A stretch of DNA of 7,517 nucleotides. It comes from an uncultured Lachnospiraceae bacterium (GTDB lineage: Bacteria > Bacillota_A > Clostridia > Lachnospirales > Lachnospiraceae). The stretch is taken from the NCBI GenBank assembly GCA_947302185.1, contig CAMYVI010000122.1, positions 1 through 7,517 on the forward strand, given 5' to 3'. Below, in pieces: positions 1-6,571 of this stretch. The position numbers and the translations under genes are program-made. The notes under the pieces are model-generated. The model ran no database searches. It was not told where the DNA came from and saw only the letters and a program-made list of their open reading frames with translations. Within the stretch, counting starts at the first letter, position 1. Each line of letters starts with the position of its first letter.

Positions 1-48
1 TTGCGCATTCATCTCACGACTTAAGTCACGAGAATTCTGCGTCAGAGA
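1..48 (-). other. region downstream of hypD; no supported gene
   Basis: It contains a 10-base perfect palindrome GACTTAAGTC at 18-27 and possible ATG codons at 12-10 and 8-6 on the minus strand. hypE often follows hypD, but there is no good ribosome binding site here and too few codons before the edge to recognise HypE. Confidence 0.3.
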
Positions 49-54
49 TTAAAT
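36..54. repeat. 19-base exact direct repeat, copy at the hypD 3' end
   Basis: On the minus strand this reads ATTTAATCTCTGACGCAGA and is identical to 1198-1216. Here it supplies the last hypD codon (Ile), the TAA stop and 12 bases beyond. The reading frame differs from that in hypC. Confidence 0.8.
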
Positions 55-1089
55 ATTGTACTTATAATAAGCCGAACACGTTCCTTCGGAGGACACCATA
101 CAGGCCCCGACAGGATGTTCCGTTGTACAGACCTTGCCAAAAAGAGGACATTCATACGGCCTGATGCGGCCCATGAGAACATCGCCGCAGCGGCAAGCCG
201 GGTTCGGTTTTCCGTGAATCTCCGGCATGTCATAAACAAGACGCGCATCGTACGCCGCATACTCACGTCTGAGTCTGAGCCCGGAACCTTCAATAACGCC
301 GATACCCCGCCACGCAGCTTCGCAGGGTTCCATTGTCTCCGCCATAAGCTTTCTGCCGATGGGCATTCCTTCATTCGTCACAACACGCGGATAGGCATTT
401 TCCGCGAACGTCCCGCCACTGCGGATTTTCGTCACAATAACCGCGAGTGCCGTCAGGATTTCATTCGGAGTAAAACCGCAGACAACGCCTGAGATTCCCT
501 CCTCTTTCAGTTCCTCATAGACCTTCATTCCCGTAACCGCACTGACACGACCGGGATAAAGGAAAGCATCTGCGCTTCCCTTGAGAACGCGGTAAGCACG
601 GTCCATGGTCTTATTGGCTGTAAGAAGCGTAAAATTGTTAATTCCCGTCTCTTTCGCGCGCTTCACTGCAAGACACGCAGCCGGAACAGTCGTCTCGAAT
701 CCGACTGAAAGAAAAACGACATTTTTGTCAGGGTTCTCAGCCGCATAATTCACGGCATCGAGAGGGGAGTATACGATTCTGATTTTTGCTCCTTTGGCTC
801 TGGCTCCCGCAAGGGACATCTCCGTTCCGGGTATACGCACGAGATCCCCGAATGTCGTAATCGTCGCACCTTTCTCAAGGGCGAGCCATACCGCCTCATC
901 AATAAATCCGGTCTCCGTAACGCATACCGGACATCCCGGACCGGAGATCAGCCGGATATTTTCCGGAAGCATGTTCCTGATTCCATATTCAAAAATCGCA
1001 TGCGTGTGAGTTCCGCACACTTCCATCACGCGGATCGGGCGGCCATCGTATGCCTGTACTATTTCCGCGGCTGTTTTTTCGATGCTCAT
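49..1089 (-). CDS. hypD: HypD, Fe-S scaffold for the hydrogenase Fe(CN)2(CO) centre
   Basis: HypD forms the HypC-HypD complex on which the iron centre receives two cyanides and one CO before delivery to apo-hydrogenase. This 346-residue protein has the family motifs in order: CGTHTHAI (Cys25), SGPGCPVC (Cys53 and Cys56), TTFGDLVRIPG, SVGFETTVPA, CGFTPNEIL, and PRVVTNEGMPIG. The cysteine-rich C-terminal region (299-338: CRCGD, ECPLFGKVC, GACMVSSEGTC) should hold the [4Fe-4S] cluster. It ends in the usual SAYYKY plus two extra residues. Length is normal (about 350-380). The ATG has GGAGG at 1096-1100, six bases upstream. It follows hypC, its physical partner. The stop codon falls inside the 19-base sequence also found at the hypC 3' end. 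No key residue is visibly missing. Confidence 0.96.
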   Translation of the reverse strand: MSIEKTAAEIVQAYDGRPIRVMEVCGTHTHAIFEYGIRNMLPENIRLISGPGCPVCVTETGFIDEAVWLALEKGATITTFGDLVRIPGTEMSLAGARAKGAKIRIVYSPLDAVNYAAENPDKNVVFLSVGFETTVPAACLAVKRAKETGINNFTLLTANKTMDRAYRVLKGSADAFLYPGRVSAVTGMKVYEELKEEGISGVVCGFTPNEILTALAVIVTKIRSGGTFAENAYPRVVTNEGMPIGRKLMAETMEPCEAAWRGIGVIEGSGLRLRREYAAYDARLVYDMPEIHGKPNPACRCGDVLMGRIRPYECPLFGKVCTTEHPVGACMVSSEGTCSAYYKYNI

Positions 1090-1106
1090 ATAATTCCTCC
1101 GGTTAT

Positions 1107-1121
1107 AGTATTTATAATACT
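1107..1121. repeat. short AT-rich inverted repeat upstream of hypD
   Basis: AGTATT and AATACT form a 6-bp inverted repeat with a three-base spacer, just upstream of the hypD ribosome binding site at 1096-1100. It could be an operator half-site pair or chance; nothing else supports a function. Confidence 0.2.
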
Positions 1122-1134
1122 TTCTTCATATACG

Positions 1135-1187
1135 GCGTCTATAGATCAGAAAACCGTTCTGAGTATCATTGCCGGTTTTTAAGACGC
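1135..1187 (-). other. nested stem-loop in the hypC-hypD gap
   Basis: In the transcript, an outer 6-bp stem GCGUCU/AGACGC (1182-1187 with 1135-1140) encloses an inner 7-bp stem AAAACCG/CGGUUUU (1173-1179 with 1150-1156) with a 16-base loop. A competing 6-bp hairpin UCAGAA/UUCUGA exists at 1146-1162. There is no long U run after it, so it is not a typical terminator. It may stabilise or process the mRNA between hypC and hypD. It was found by eye; folding energy was not computed. Confidence 0.4.
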
Positions 1188-1193
1188 GGCACT

Positions 1194-1415
1194 CTACTCT
1201 GCGTCAGAGATTAAATCCTGCACCAATTCCCGCGTTTCTGTCTGATCATCGGCTGTGATCTTAGCGATCGCTATACCGGCGTGCACCATTACATAATCAC
1301 CCGGCTCGACATTGTCGAGAAGTTCTGTCGATATTTCACGGCGTGCACCGGTCGCGTCAACTATAGCCGTCCCGTTTTTCATCTGTACAACTTTAGCCGG
1401 TAGTCCTACACACAT
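1194..1415 (-). CDS. hypC: HypC, hydrogenase assembly chaperone
   Basis: This 73-residue protein is a HypC/HybG-family chaperone, which binds HypD during assembly of the Fe(CN)2(CO) unit and then carries it to the hydrogenase large subunit precursor. The N-terminus MCVGLPAKV carries Cys2, which becomes the N-terminal functional cysteine after methionine removal. The family core GDYVMVHAGIAIAKI is at 39-53. Length is within the usual 70-90 residues. Residues after about 57 form a charged tail ending ISDAE, typical in kind but not in exact sequence. The start is fixed by AAGGAGG at 1424-1430, eight bases upstream. The gene lies 184 bases after hypF, with a dispersed repeat in the gap, and 104 bases before hypD. 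The last codons belong to a 19-base exact repeat that recurs at the end of hypD. Confidence 0.95.
   Translation of the reverse strand: MCVGLPAKVVQMKNGTAIVDATGARREISTELLDNVEPGDYVMVHAGIAIAKITADDQTETRELVQDLISDAE
1198..1216. repeat. 19-base exact direct repeat, copy at the hypC 3' end
   Basis: This is identical to 36-54 and in the same orientation. Here it encodes most of the last six HypC residues and ends just before the TAG stop. A chance exact match of this length within a 7.5 kb window is very unlikely. Confidence 0.8.
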
Positions 1416-1510
1416 TTTTTGTTCCTCCTTATTTTACATGCTTAAGTCGCCAAAAGCCGTTTACGGATTGTTCCGTGCCTGCACACTCCCAGTCCTGTTA
1501 TCATTATATT
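1416..1510 (-). promoter_or_regulatory. hypC upstream region with a weak promoter candidate
   Basis: A TATAAT sequence on the minus strand at 1503-1508 directly follows the dispersed repeat and lies about 88 bases before the hypC start. No convincing -35 box sits 16-18 bases upstream of it, so an independent hypCD promoter is only possible. The rest of the gap up to the ribosome binding site at 1424-1430 shows no gene. Confidence 0.2.
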
Positions 1511-1559
1511 AAGAATTCCTCGGCGTTCTTGTCGCGCCGCGCAAGGTGATAAGCACCTT
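1511..1559. repeat. dispersed palindromic repeat, copy 1 (hypF-hypC gap)
   Basis: This is the second copy of the 49-base element, with six differences from the copy at 7469-7517. Differences at positions 6-7 of the element break the perfect first hairpin (GAATTCC against GGCGTTC), and the second hairpin keeps only GGTG/CACC. The copy therefore looks older or more decayed. It occupies the middle of the 184-base gap between hypF and hypC and encodes nothing. Confidence 0.75.
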
Positions 1560-1599
1560 CCTCATTCATATTTTACTGCCTTAATCTGCTGCATGCAGC

Positions 1600-4119
1600 T
1601 CAGGCACCGCTGTCGGGATCCGCTGCATACGCTTCATGCTCCGCTTCCGGGATCTGCCGCATGCGGTTCAGGCTCCACATACCTGCAAACGCCTGGCCTA
1701 ACGCTATCCCTCCGTCATTCGGCGGAACCAGAGAATGCGTAAGGCATACAAAACCGGCCCTCTCCAGTCTCTCCCGACAAAGCTTCAGGAGCAGCATGTT
1801 CTGAAAACACCCTCCGGACAGAGCGACCGTGCGAACGCCGGTCTTCTCTCTCATCCGCTCAGCTCCCTTAAGAATTCCGTCGGCCAGATAAATATGGAAA
1901 TCACAGGCAAGCTGCCCGGCCGGCGTTTCGGAATGCATACCCGTAAGCATCCTGCCTATTATAGCATCTGTCGGCAAAAGAAAACGGGAATCTTCTTCGG
2001 AATCCGCAAGTGACACTTCAAGAGCCGCCCTCTGCAAACGATCCGGATCATCCGAAAAAAATCTTTTTGCCTCCGTCTCCAGTGCAATTGACGCCTCCCC
2101 CTCGAATGTGGAGGCCGTCCTGATCCCGAGAATTGCGCTGACTGCATCAAACAGTCTTCCGGCAGATGTCGATGTCACCGTGTTGACGTTTCTCCTGAGC
2201 ATAAAGAAAAGTGCTTTTCGTTCCGGTTCACTGCACAAATTCAAAAACTCCGCCGCCTCGGCAGCCTTTTCCTCACTTCCGCACAGATCAAGCAAAAGTG
2301 ACAGTGCTATGCGCCATCCCTCCTTCGAGGCCAGATCACCGCCCGCCTGTCTGAACGGGGCTATAGAACCCATGCGTTCAAATTTTTCCGGATCCGATAA
2401 GAGGAATTCTCCGCCCCAAATCGTTCCGTCCGTTCCGTAACCCGTGCCGTCAAACGAGATGCCGATCACCGGTCCCGTAAAGCCGTTTTCAGCCATACAC
2501 GAAAGGATATGCGCATAGTGATGTTGAATTTTCATGCACGGCAGACCTGTCTCCTCGGCGTAAGCAGTCGAGTTGTATCGCGGATGCATATCGCACACGA
2601 CCATCTCCGGTCTTGTCTCGAGAAGCTCCTCCATACGCCCGATTCCCTGTCCCATTGCCCGCACACTTCGAAGATCCGCCAGATCACCGACATAGGGCGA
2701 CGGATAGAAAAGCTCATCTTTCGCGAGACAGAATGTATTTTTCAGTTCTCCTCCGATCGCCAGCACCGAACCTTTAAATCCGGCAGGACCGGTAAAAGGC
2801 AGAGGCGAATAACCGCGCGATCTTCTGACCATATAAGGTTTCCCGAAAGCCCACTGCATGACTGAATCATCTGCACGCAGCAGGATGTCCCGATCATTAG
2901 ACAGAATCGCATCGCACATCGGCGACAGATATTCTAAGGCCTGTTCATCATTTCTGCAAATGGGCGCACCCGATGGGTTTCCGCTCGTCATGACAAACGC
3001 ATCCGTCATCTCGCCGCTGTCCGGCAGACCGAAGAGAAGTATCTGAATCGGAGCGTAAGGAAGCATGACACCGATAGTGTCGTTGTCCGGAGCGATAAAA
3101 CGGCTGATCCTGACACCGTATGAATCAGGATGACTGTCATCAGCGCGCCGATTCAAAATTAATATCGGCTTCTGGACTCCGTCCAGAATCTTCTCAGCCC
3201 CTTCCGGTACAACGCATTCGCGCCTTACGGTTTCCATATCCCGCATCATGACCGCGAAAGGCTTCATCGGCCTGTGCTTAAGGCTGCGGAGACGGCTGAC
3301 TGCGGCATCATTTGTCGCATCACAGCACAGATGGAAACCGCCTATTCCTTTCACGGCAATGATGCCGCCTTCCCTGATGATCCGGCGTGCACGCCGGATA
3401 GCGTCAAGTCCGAACACATTTCGCACAGCATTTATATTATGTACGCCGAACTCGTCTTCACCGGTGAGCGTGACGCGGACAGGGCAGGTCCCCGCAATGC
3501 ATCCGGAAGATTCTGATACAGCATTGACATCCGGCTTCTCCCTGAGATCATACAGATAAACCGTCGGGCCGCAATCATTGCAACATACCGGCTGAGCGTG
3601 AAAACGCCTGGTTTCGGGATGCGTATATTCCCACTCACACTCCGGACACATCGGAAATTTCTTCATCGAGGTCCTGATACGGTCATACGGCATACCGTCC
3701 AGAATCGTAAGTCGCGGACCGCAGTCCGTACAGTTTATGAACGGATGAAGGTATCGCCTGTCATGCGGGTCGAGCAGTTCCCTCCTGCATGCAGGGCAAA
3801 TCGCAAGATCCGGGGAGACAAATATTTCACCCGCTTCATGCATACTTTTTATGATTCGGAATCTCTTCCGTTCAGGTATTATATCTGTTTCCGACGATTC
3901 AAGTCGGATGATAGCGGAGACGGCAGGTGCATCCGAGACAAGCCTGCGCTTGAACTCTTCAAGAACGGCTTCCTCCGCCTGCGCGTGAATCTCTACATAT
4001 GATCCTTTGTTACAGACATCCCCGATAATATTCAGCTCATCCGCAAGTCTGCTGACGAAGGGACGGAAGCCAATCCCCTGCACTATTCCGTATACGCGAA
4101 TTTGATTACGTTTTTTCAT
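1600..4119 (-). CDS. hypF: HypF, carbamoyltransferase for hydrogenase Fe-cyanide ligand synthesis
   Basis: HypF uses carbamoyl phosphate and ATP to make carbamoyl-adenylate and transfers the carbamoyl group to the C-terminal cysteine of HypE, the precursor of the cyanide ligands of [NiFe]-hydrogenase. It is cytoplasmic. The domain order is complete: acylphosphatase domain (about 4-92) with VQGIGFRPF, Arg19 and Asn37; two zinc-finger motifs C-x2-C-x18-C-x2-C at Cys108/111/130/133 and Cys158/161/180/183; YrdC-like domain (about 237-430) with KGIGGFHL and MTSGNPSG; and a Kae1-like domain (about 450-815) with HHYAH at 533-537, FDGTGYGTDG, SGGCFQN at 768-774 and PPNDGGIALGQA at 799-810. At 839 residues it is longer than the usual 750 or so, from an extended linker at about 188-237 and an acidic tail after 815. 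Asn408 stands where HNRDI-type His is common. The ATG has AAGG-type pairing at 4124-4129 and lies 43 bases after the nitrogenase-like gene, suggesting co-transcription. Confidence 0.96.
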   Translation of the reverse strand: MKKRNQIRVYGIVQGIGFRPFVSRLADELNIIGDVCNKGSYVEIHAQAEEAVLEEFKRRLVSDAPAVSAIIRLESSETDIIPERKRFRIIKSMHEAGEIFVSPDLAICPACRRELLDPHDRRYLHPFINCTDCGPRLTILDGMPYDRIRTSMKKFPMCPECEWEYTHPETRRFHAQPVCCNDCGPTVYLYDLREKPDVNAVSESSGCIAGTCPVRVTLTGEDEFGVHNINAVRNVFGLDAIRRARRIIREGGIIAVKGIGGFHLCCDATNDAAVSRLRSLKHRPMKPFAVMMRDMETVRRECVVPEGAEKILDGVQKPILILNRRADDSHPDSYGVRISRFIAPDNDTIGVMLPYAPIQILLFGLPDSGEMTDAFVMTSGNPSGAPICRNDEQALEYLSPMCDAILSNDRDILLRADDSVMQWAFGKPYMVRRSRGYSPLPFTGPAGFKGSVLAIGGELKNTFCLAKDELFYPSPYVGDLADLRSVRAMGQGIGRMEELLETRPEMVVCDMHPRYNSTAYAEETGLPCMKIQHHYAHILSCMAENGFTGPVIGISFDGTGYGTDGTIWGGEFLLSDPEKFERMGSIAPFRQAGGDLASKEGWRIALSLLLDLCGSEEKAAEAAEFLNLCSEPERKALFFMLRRNVNTVTSTSAGRLFDAVSAILGIRTASTFEGEASIALETEAKRFFSDDPDRLQRAALEVSLADSEEDSRFLLPTDAIIGRMLTGMHSETPAGQLACDFHIYLADGILKGAERMREKTGVRTVALSGGCFQNMLLLKLCRERLERAGFVCLTHSLVPPNDGGIALGQAFAGMWSLNRMRQIPEAEHEAYAADPDSGA

Positions 4120-4162
4120 ATAACACCTTCGTCATTTAATCAGGAAGATCCTGGTGTTCCTG

Positions 4163-5245
4163 CTACATTGACTCTCCCGAAACCGCAAAATGCGGAAGCG
4201 GCACGAAGTGAACTCCCGGCACCGCACGGGCAAGGAGCGGATCTCCGATAATAACATCATAGGCGCCGTTTTTGACCAGCTCGATGAAGTCATCCTCCTC
4301 CCTGAGAGCAATTGTATTCTCAAGAGGCATAAAAAACGTTGCGGCGTCGCAGATGATCCCCGGATGCGCTTTACATATCTCTGCACGTATCGTCTCAGCC
4401 AGAACCGCCTGATGAACCACCAGGACCCGCTCAGGCCGGATGTCTGCAAACAGGTAAGCTGAGAACGAGACCGGAAGAGGATATCGCACAGTATAAGGCA
4501 CTCCGAATTTCTCCTTAAGGTATCTGGCAGGAGCTACTCCGGATGGAGATATAACCAGATTCTCTCTGAATTCAGAGGCCGCCGCAAAATCCTTCACATC
4601 CTGTCCGAACACCCGGACATCGTTCCCGCCGCAGCCGCGTACTCTCTCCCTGAGAATTTCCGCCGTATCCGATTCCAGAAGATCGAGAGGAGTTGCACCG
4701 AATATCCCGAGTGTTCCCGACTGTTCACACAGCTCTGAAGAATCCGCATATTCCTGACCGGAAACTCCGCACATCTCGTCCGCAGTTCCGTCTGCATGCT
4801 GAAGGTACTCACGAAGCAGTTCCGTATAAGCCCGCTCCTGTCCTTTGTCGTACAGTTCCATACCGGTAGTAGGTATGGTGAGAGTCCTGATGCCGAATCT
4901 TCTCTCTCCCATCCGTTTTAAAGCCTGATAATCCGTGGCAATGACCGACGGTACCGGCGTCCCGACAAGTGCAAGGAACTCTGCCCCCTCCATCAGATCA
5001 AGGACATCGCCGACTTTTCGCATCATAGCTTCATCTCTTCCCAATATGGCATCCAGGTCCCGCAGACCCGCTGAAAAAATCGCGCTCTTCTCCGTCTTCC
5101 ATCTGGGCTCGTCAAAGCCGCATACATTTCCCGTACATCCGCCCGCGTCAATTATGACAATCAGGCCTTTCATCCCGAAAAGCACTTCCGAAGCCCCGGA
5201 AATATCCGGCGCGAACGGAGACAGATATTTCATCAATCCCTTCAC
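4163..5245 (-). CDS. nitrogenase component 1-like protein, second subunit (NifK/BchB-like)
   Basis: This 360-residue protein is the likely partner of the preceding component 1-like subunit. GGCTGNVCGFDEPRW at 35-49 carries Cys37 and Cys42; Cys37 lies where NifK Cys95 and the Asp36 cluster ligand of BchB lie. The place of the third cluster cysteine, GTPVPSVIATD at 95-105, has Pro97 instead, so cluster ligation is reduced in this subunit. IFGATPLDL at 181-189, NLVISPSG and the KEKFGVPY segment, RVLVVHQAVLA and DVIIGDPLL are further component 1 landmarks. Roughly 360 residues is short for the family. The frame stays open upstream to an ATG at 5389, but that stretch lies inside the previous gene and is not family-like. 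The GTG at 5245 has GGAGG at 5253-5257, seven bases upstream, and overlaps the previous stop by four bases (GTGA), which implies translational coupling. Substrate unknown. Confidence 0.88.
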   Translation of the reverse strand: MKGLMKYLSPFAPDISGASEVLFGMKGLIVIIDAGGCTGNVCGFDEPRWKTEKSAIFSAGLRDLDAILGRDEAMMRKVGDVLDLMEGAEFLALVGTPVPSVIATDYQALKRMGERRFGIRTLTIPTTGMELYDKGQERAYTELLREYLQHADGTADEMCGVSGQEYADSSELCEQSGTLGIFGATPLDLLESDTAEILRERVRGCGGNDVRVFGQDVKDFAAASEFRENLVISPSGVAPARYLKEKFGVPYTVRYPLPVSFSAYLFADIRPERVLVVHQAVLAETIRAEICKAHPGIICDAATFFMPLENTIALREEDDFIELVKNGAYDVIIGDPLLARAVPGVHFVPLPHFAVSGESM

Positions 5246-6516
5246 AGCACTTCCTCCATCTCGCGAAGCAGTCTCATAAGCCCTGTATGCCCAAATGGCT
5301 GAACATCCGAAAAGAACGGCACATTTGCCGCACCCGGATAATAGAACGCGGCGTCTTTTCCGAGAGTGATGTCCACATTTCCTTCGCATTTATAGAGCAT
5401 CATCGTAGGCGAAATACTCGTATAGATCCTCGTCTCGGGACTCATCCGGGCAATCCGGGCGATAAAGGGCAAATCATCGGGGGAGGCGTTTGCAAATATC
5501 CGTTCTACCTTAAATCCGAATTTCAGAAGCGCGGCAGAAAGTTCGAAAGGATTGGCATTCAGAGTCTGTCCGACCGCAAATGTAAGTGCCGGGTGTCTCT
5601 CTGCAAAAGCATGCACTGCTCTTTCCGCTTCTTCTCTCCATTTCGAATCATCGAACTTCACGCCCAGGGCACTTCCGAGCGAAGCATACTGCTTCGAGAT
5701 GCGTTCGGGATCGTAAAATCTCGTCATCTCAATATAAGGCAGCCCGAGTCTTCCCATCAGGTCATCCGCAGCATACCGGCTCTCGGGGTTCAATACAAGA
5801 TTGAAATTCGCTTCGCCCATCTCCATATACTCATCCAGCGTCTTCATTCGTCCGATTTCACGGATTTCGGTCAGTCCGGCCCTGCGGAACATCGGATAAA
5901 GCTCGCAGTCATCATCGTACGGCGCGAACTGTCCGAGCAGATTGACCGCATGAGGATTCTTAGGACGCCGTTCAAGAAGTGAATAAACACTCTGTCTTAT
6001 TGCCGTCATAGGAGGTTTAGTCCCTTCTCTCATGAGCGCATACATATAGCTCGGAACCACGCGCACGCCGCTCTCCTGCTCTGCTTTTTTGCAGATACGG
6101 ACCAGATCCGTTCCCAGAAGCGCGTCCACGCAGGTAATGCAGATCACGACGACCTTCGGCCGTTTTTCCGGAACTTCTATGATTTCCCGTACGGCCTGCG
6201 GTATTTTCTTAAGATGTCGGCCGGTCACAAGATCGGTCTCATCCATCAGCAGATAAAACATACGCTCGCTGTATCCGCTGACACGGCTCAGAATGGTACT
6301 GTTCCTCCCGCAGCATCCCGGCGATACCAGAAGCATTACGGATTCCGGTATGGCGAGGCCTGCCCGCTTTACTCCGTATCCGTTCGCCCCCGGAGAATTA
6401 TAAGACAAAGTTGCCGGTGAACTGTATATGAGCGCATGAGACGGAGATTCTTCCTTCGGAAAATCCTCCCGACCGCGCCGGGCAAATTCTGCGGCAGTAA
6501 GATAAAATGGTTCCAT
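5242..6516 (-). CDS. nitrogenase component 1-like protein, first subunit (NifD/BchN-like)
   Basis: This 424-residue protein has the nitrogenase component 1 (oxidoreductase) fold by sequence pattern. Visible landmarks are SPGCCGRNS (Cys68, Cys69), DETDLVTGRHLKKI at 92-105, which matches the E-x-DIVFGG-x-KKL segment of NifD/NifK, and ICITCVDALLGTDL at 125-138 (Cys126, Cys129), which matches the C-x5-GDD segment carrying the third P-cluster cysteine. The segment NLVLNPES followed by GLPYIEM (239-264) aligns by eye with the NifD region holding FeMo-co ligand Cys275, but the ligand position is Asn243 or a neighbour, not Cys. The end PFGHTGLMRLL resembles the NifD end, with His410 near the position of His442. 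It should pair with the next gene product and take electrons from the NifH-like protein. The ATG has GAGGGA at 6524-6529 seven bases upstream, and 55 bases separate it from the NifH-like gene. Substrate unknown; assignment as NifD-like rather than NifK-like is by order and cysteine content. Confidence 0.9.
   Translation of the reverse strand: MEPFYLTAAEFARRGREDFPKEESPSHALIYSSPATLSYNSPGANGYGVKRAGLAIPESVMLLVSPGCCGRNSTILSRVSGYSERMFYLLMDETDLVTGRHLKKIPQAVREIIEVPEKRPKVVVICITCVDALLGTDLVRICKKAEQESGVRVVPSYMYALMREGTKPPMTAIRQSVYSLLERRPKNPHAVNLLGQFAPYDDDCELYPMFRRAGLTEIREIGRMKTLDEYMEMGEANFNLVLNPESRYAADDLMGRLGLPYIEMTRFYDPERISKQYASLGSALGVKFDDSKWREEAERAVHAFAERHPALTFAVGQTLNANPFELSAALLKFGFKVERIFANASPDDLPFIARIARMSPETRIYTSISPTMMLYKCEGNVDITLGKDAAFYYPGAANVPFFSDVQPFGHTGLMRLLREMEEVL
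5253..5257 (-). promoter_or_regulatory. ribosome binding site deciding the GTG start of the second component 1-like gene
   Basis: GGAGG on the minus strand sits inside the last codons of the upstream gene, seven bases before the GTG at 5245-5243. The GTG shares four bases with the upstream TGA stop. No comparable site precedes the next ATG at 5233, so GTG is preferred. Confidence 0.7.
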
Positions 6517-6571
6517 ATGTTTGTCCCTCGCACGTTACGCCTGTATCCGGATATTCCCCGTGATAACAGCT

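Noticed and set aside
1..12. Start of hypE at the left edge
   Set aside because: The possible ATG codons have no convincing ribosome binding site, and only a few codons are visible, none matching a HypE start.
4120..4162. Terminator between the second component 1-like gene and hypF
   Set aside because: A 6-bp pairing CAGGAA/TTCCTG exists but has a ten-base loop and no following T run; the short gap favours read-through.
5246..5389. N-terminal extension of the second component 1-like protein to the ATG at 5389
   Set aside because: The 48 extra residues are Cys/Arg-rich, unlike the family, and lie inside the upstream gene. The GTG at 5245 has a well-placed GGAGG and a four-base stop overlap.
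6547..6560. Palindrome TATCCGGATA between the NifH-like and NifD-like genes
   Set aside because: Ten bases is within chance expectation for a window of this size, and nothing else suggests an operator.
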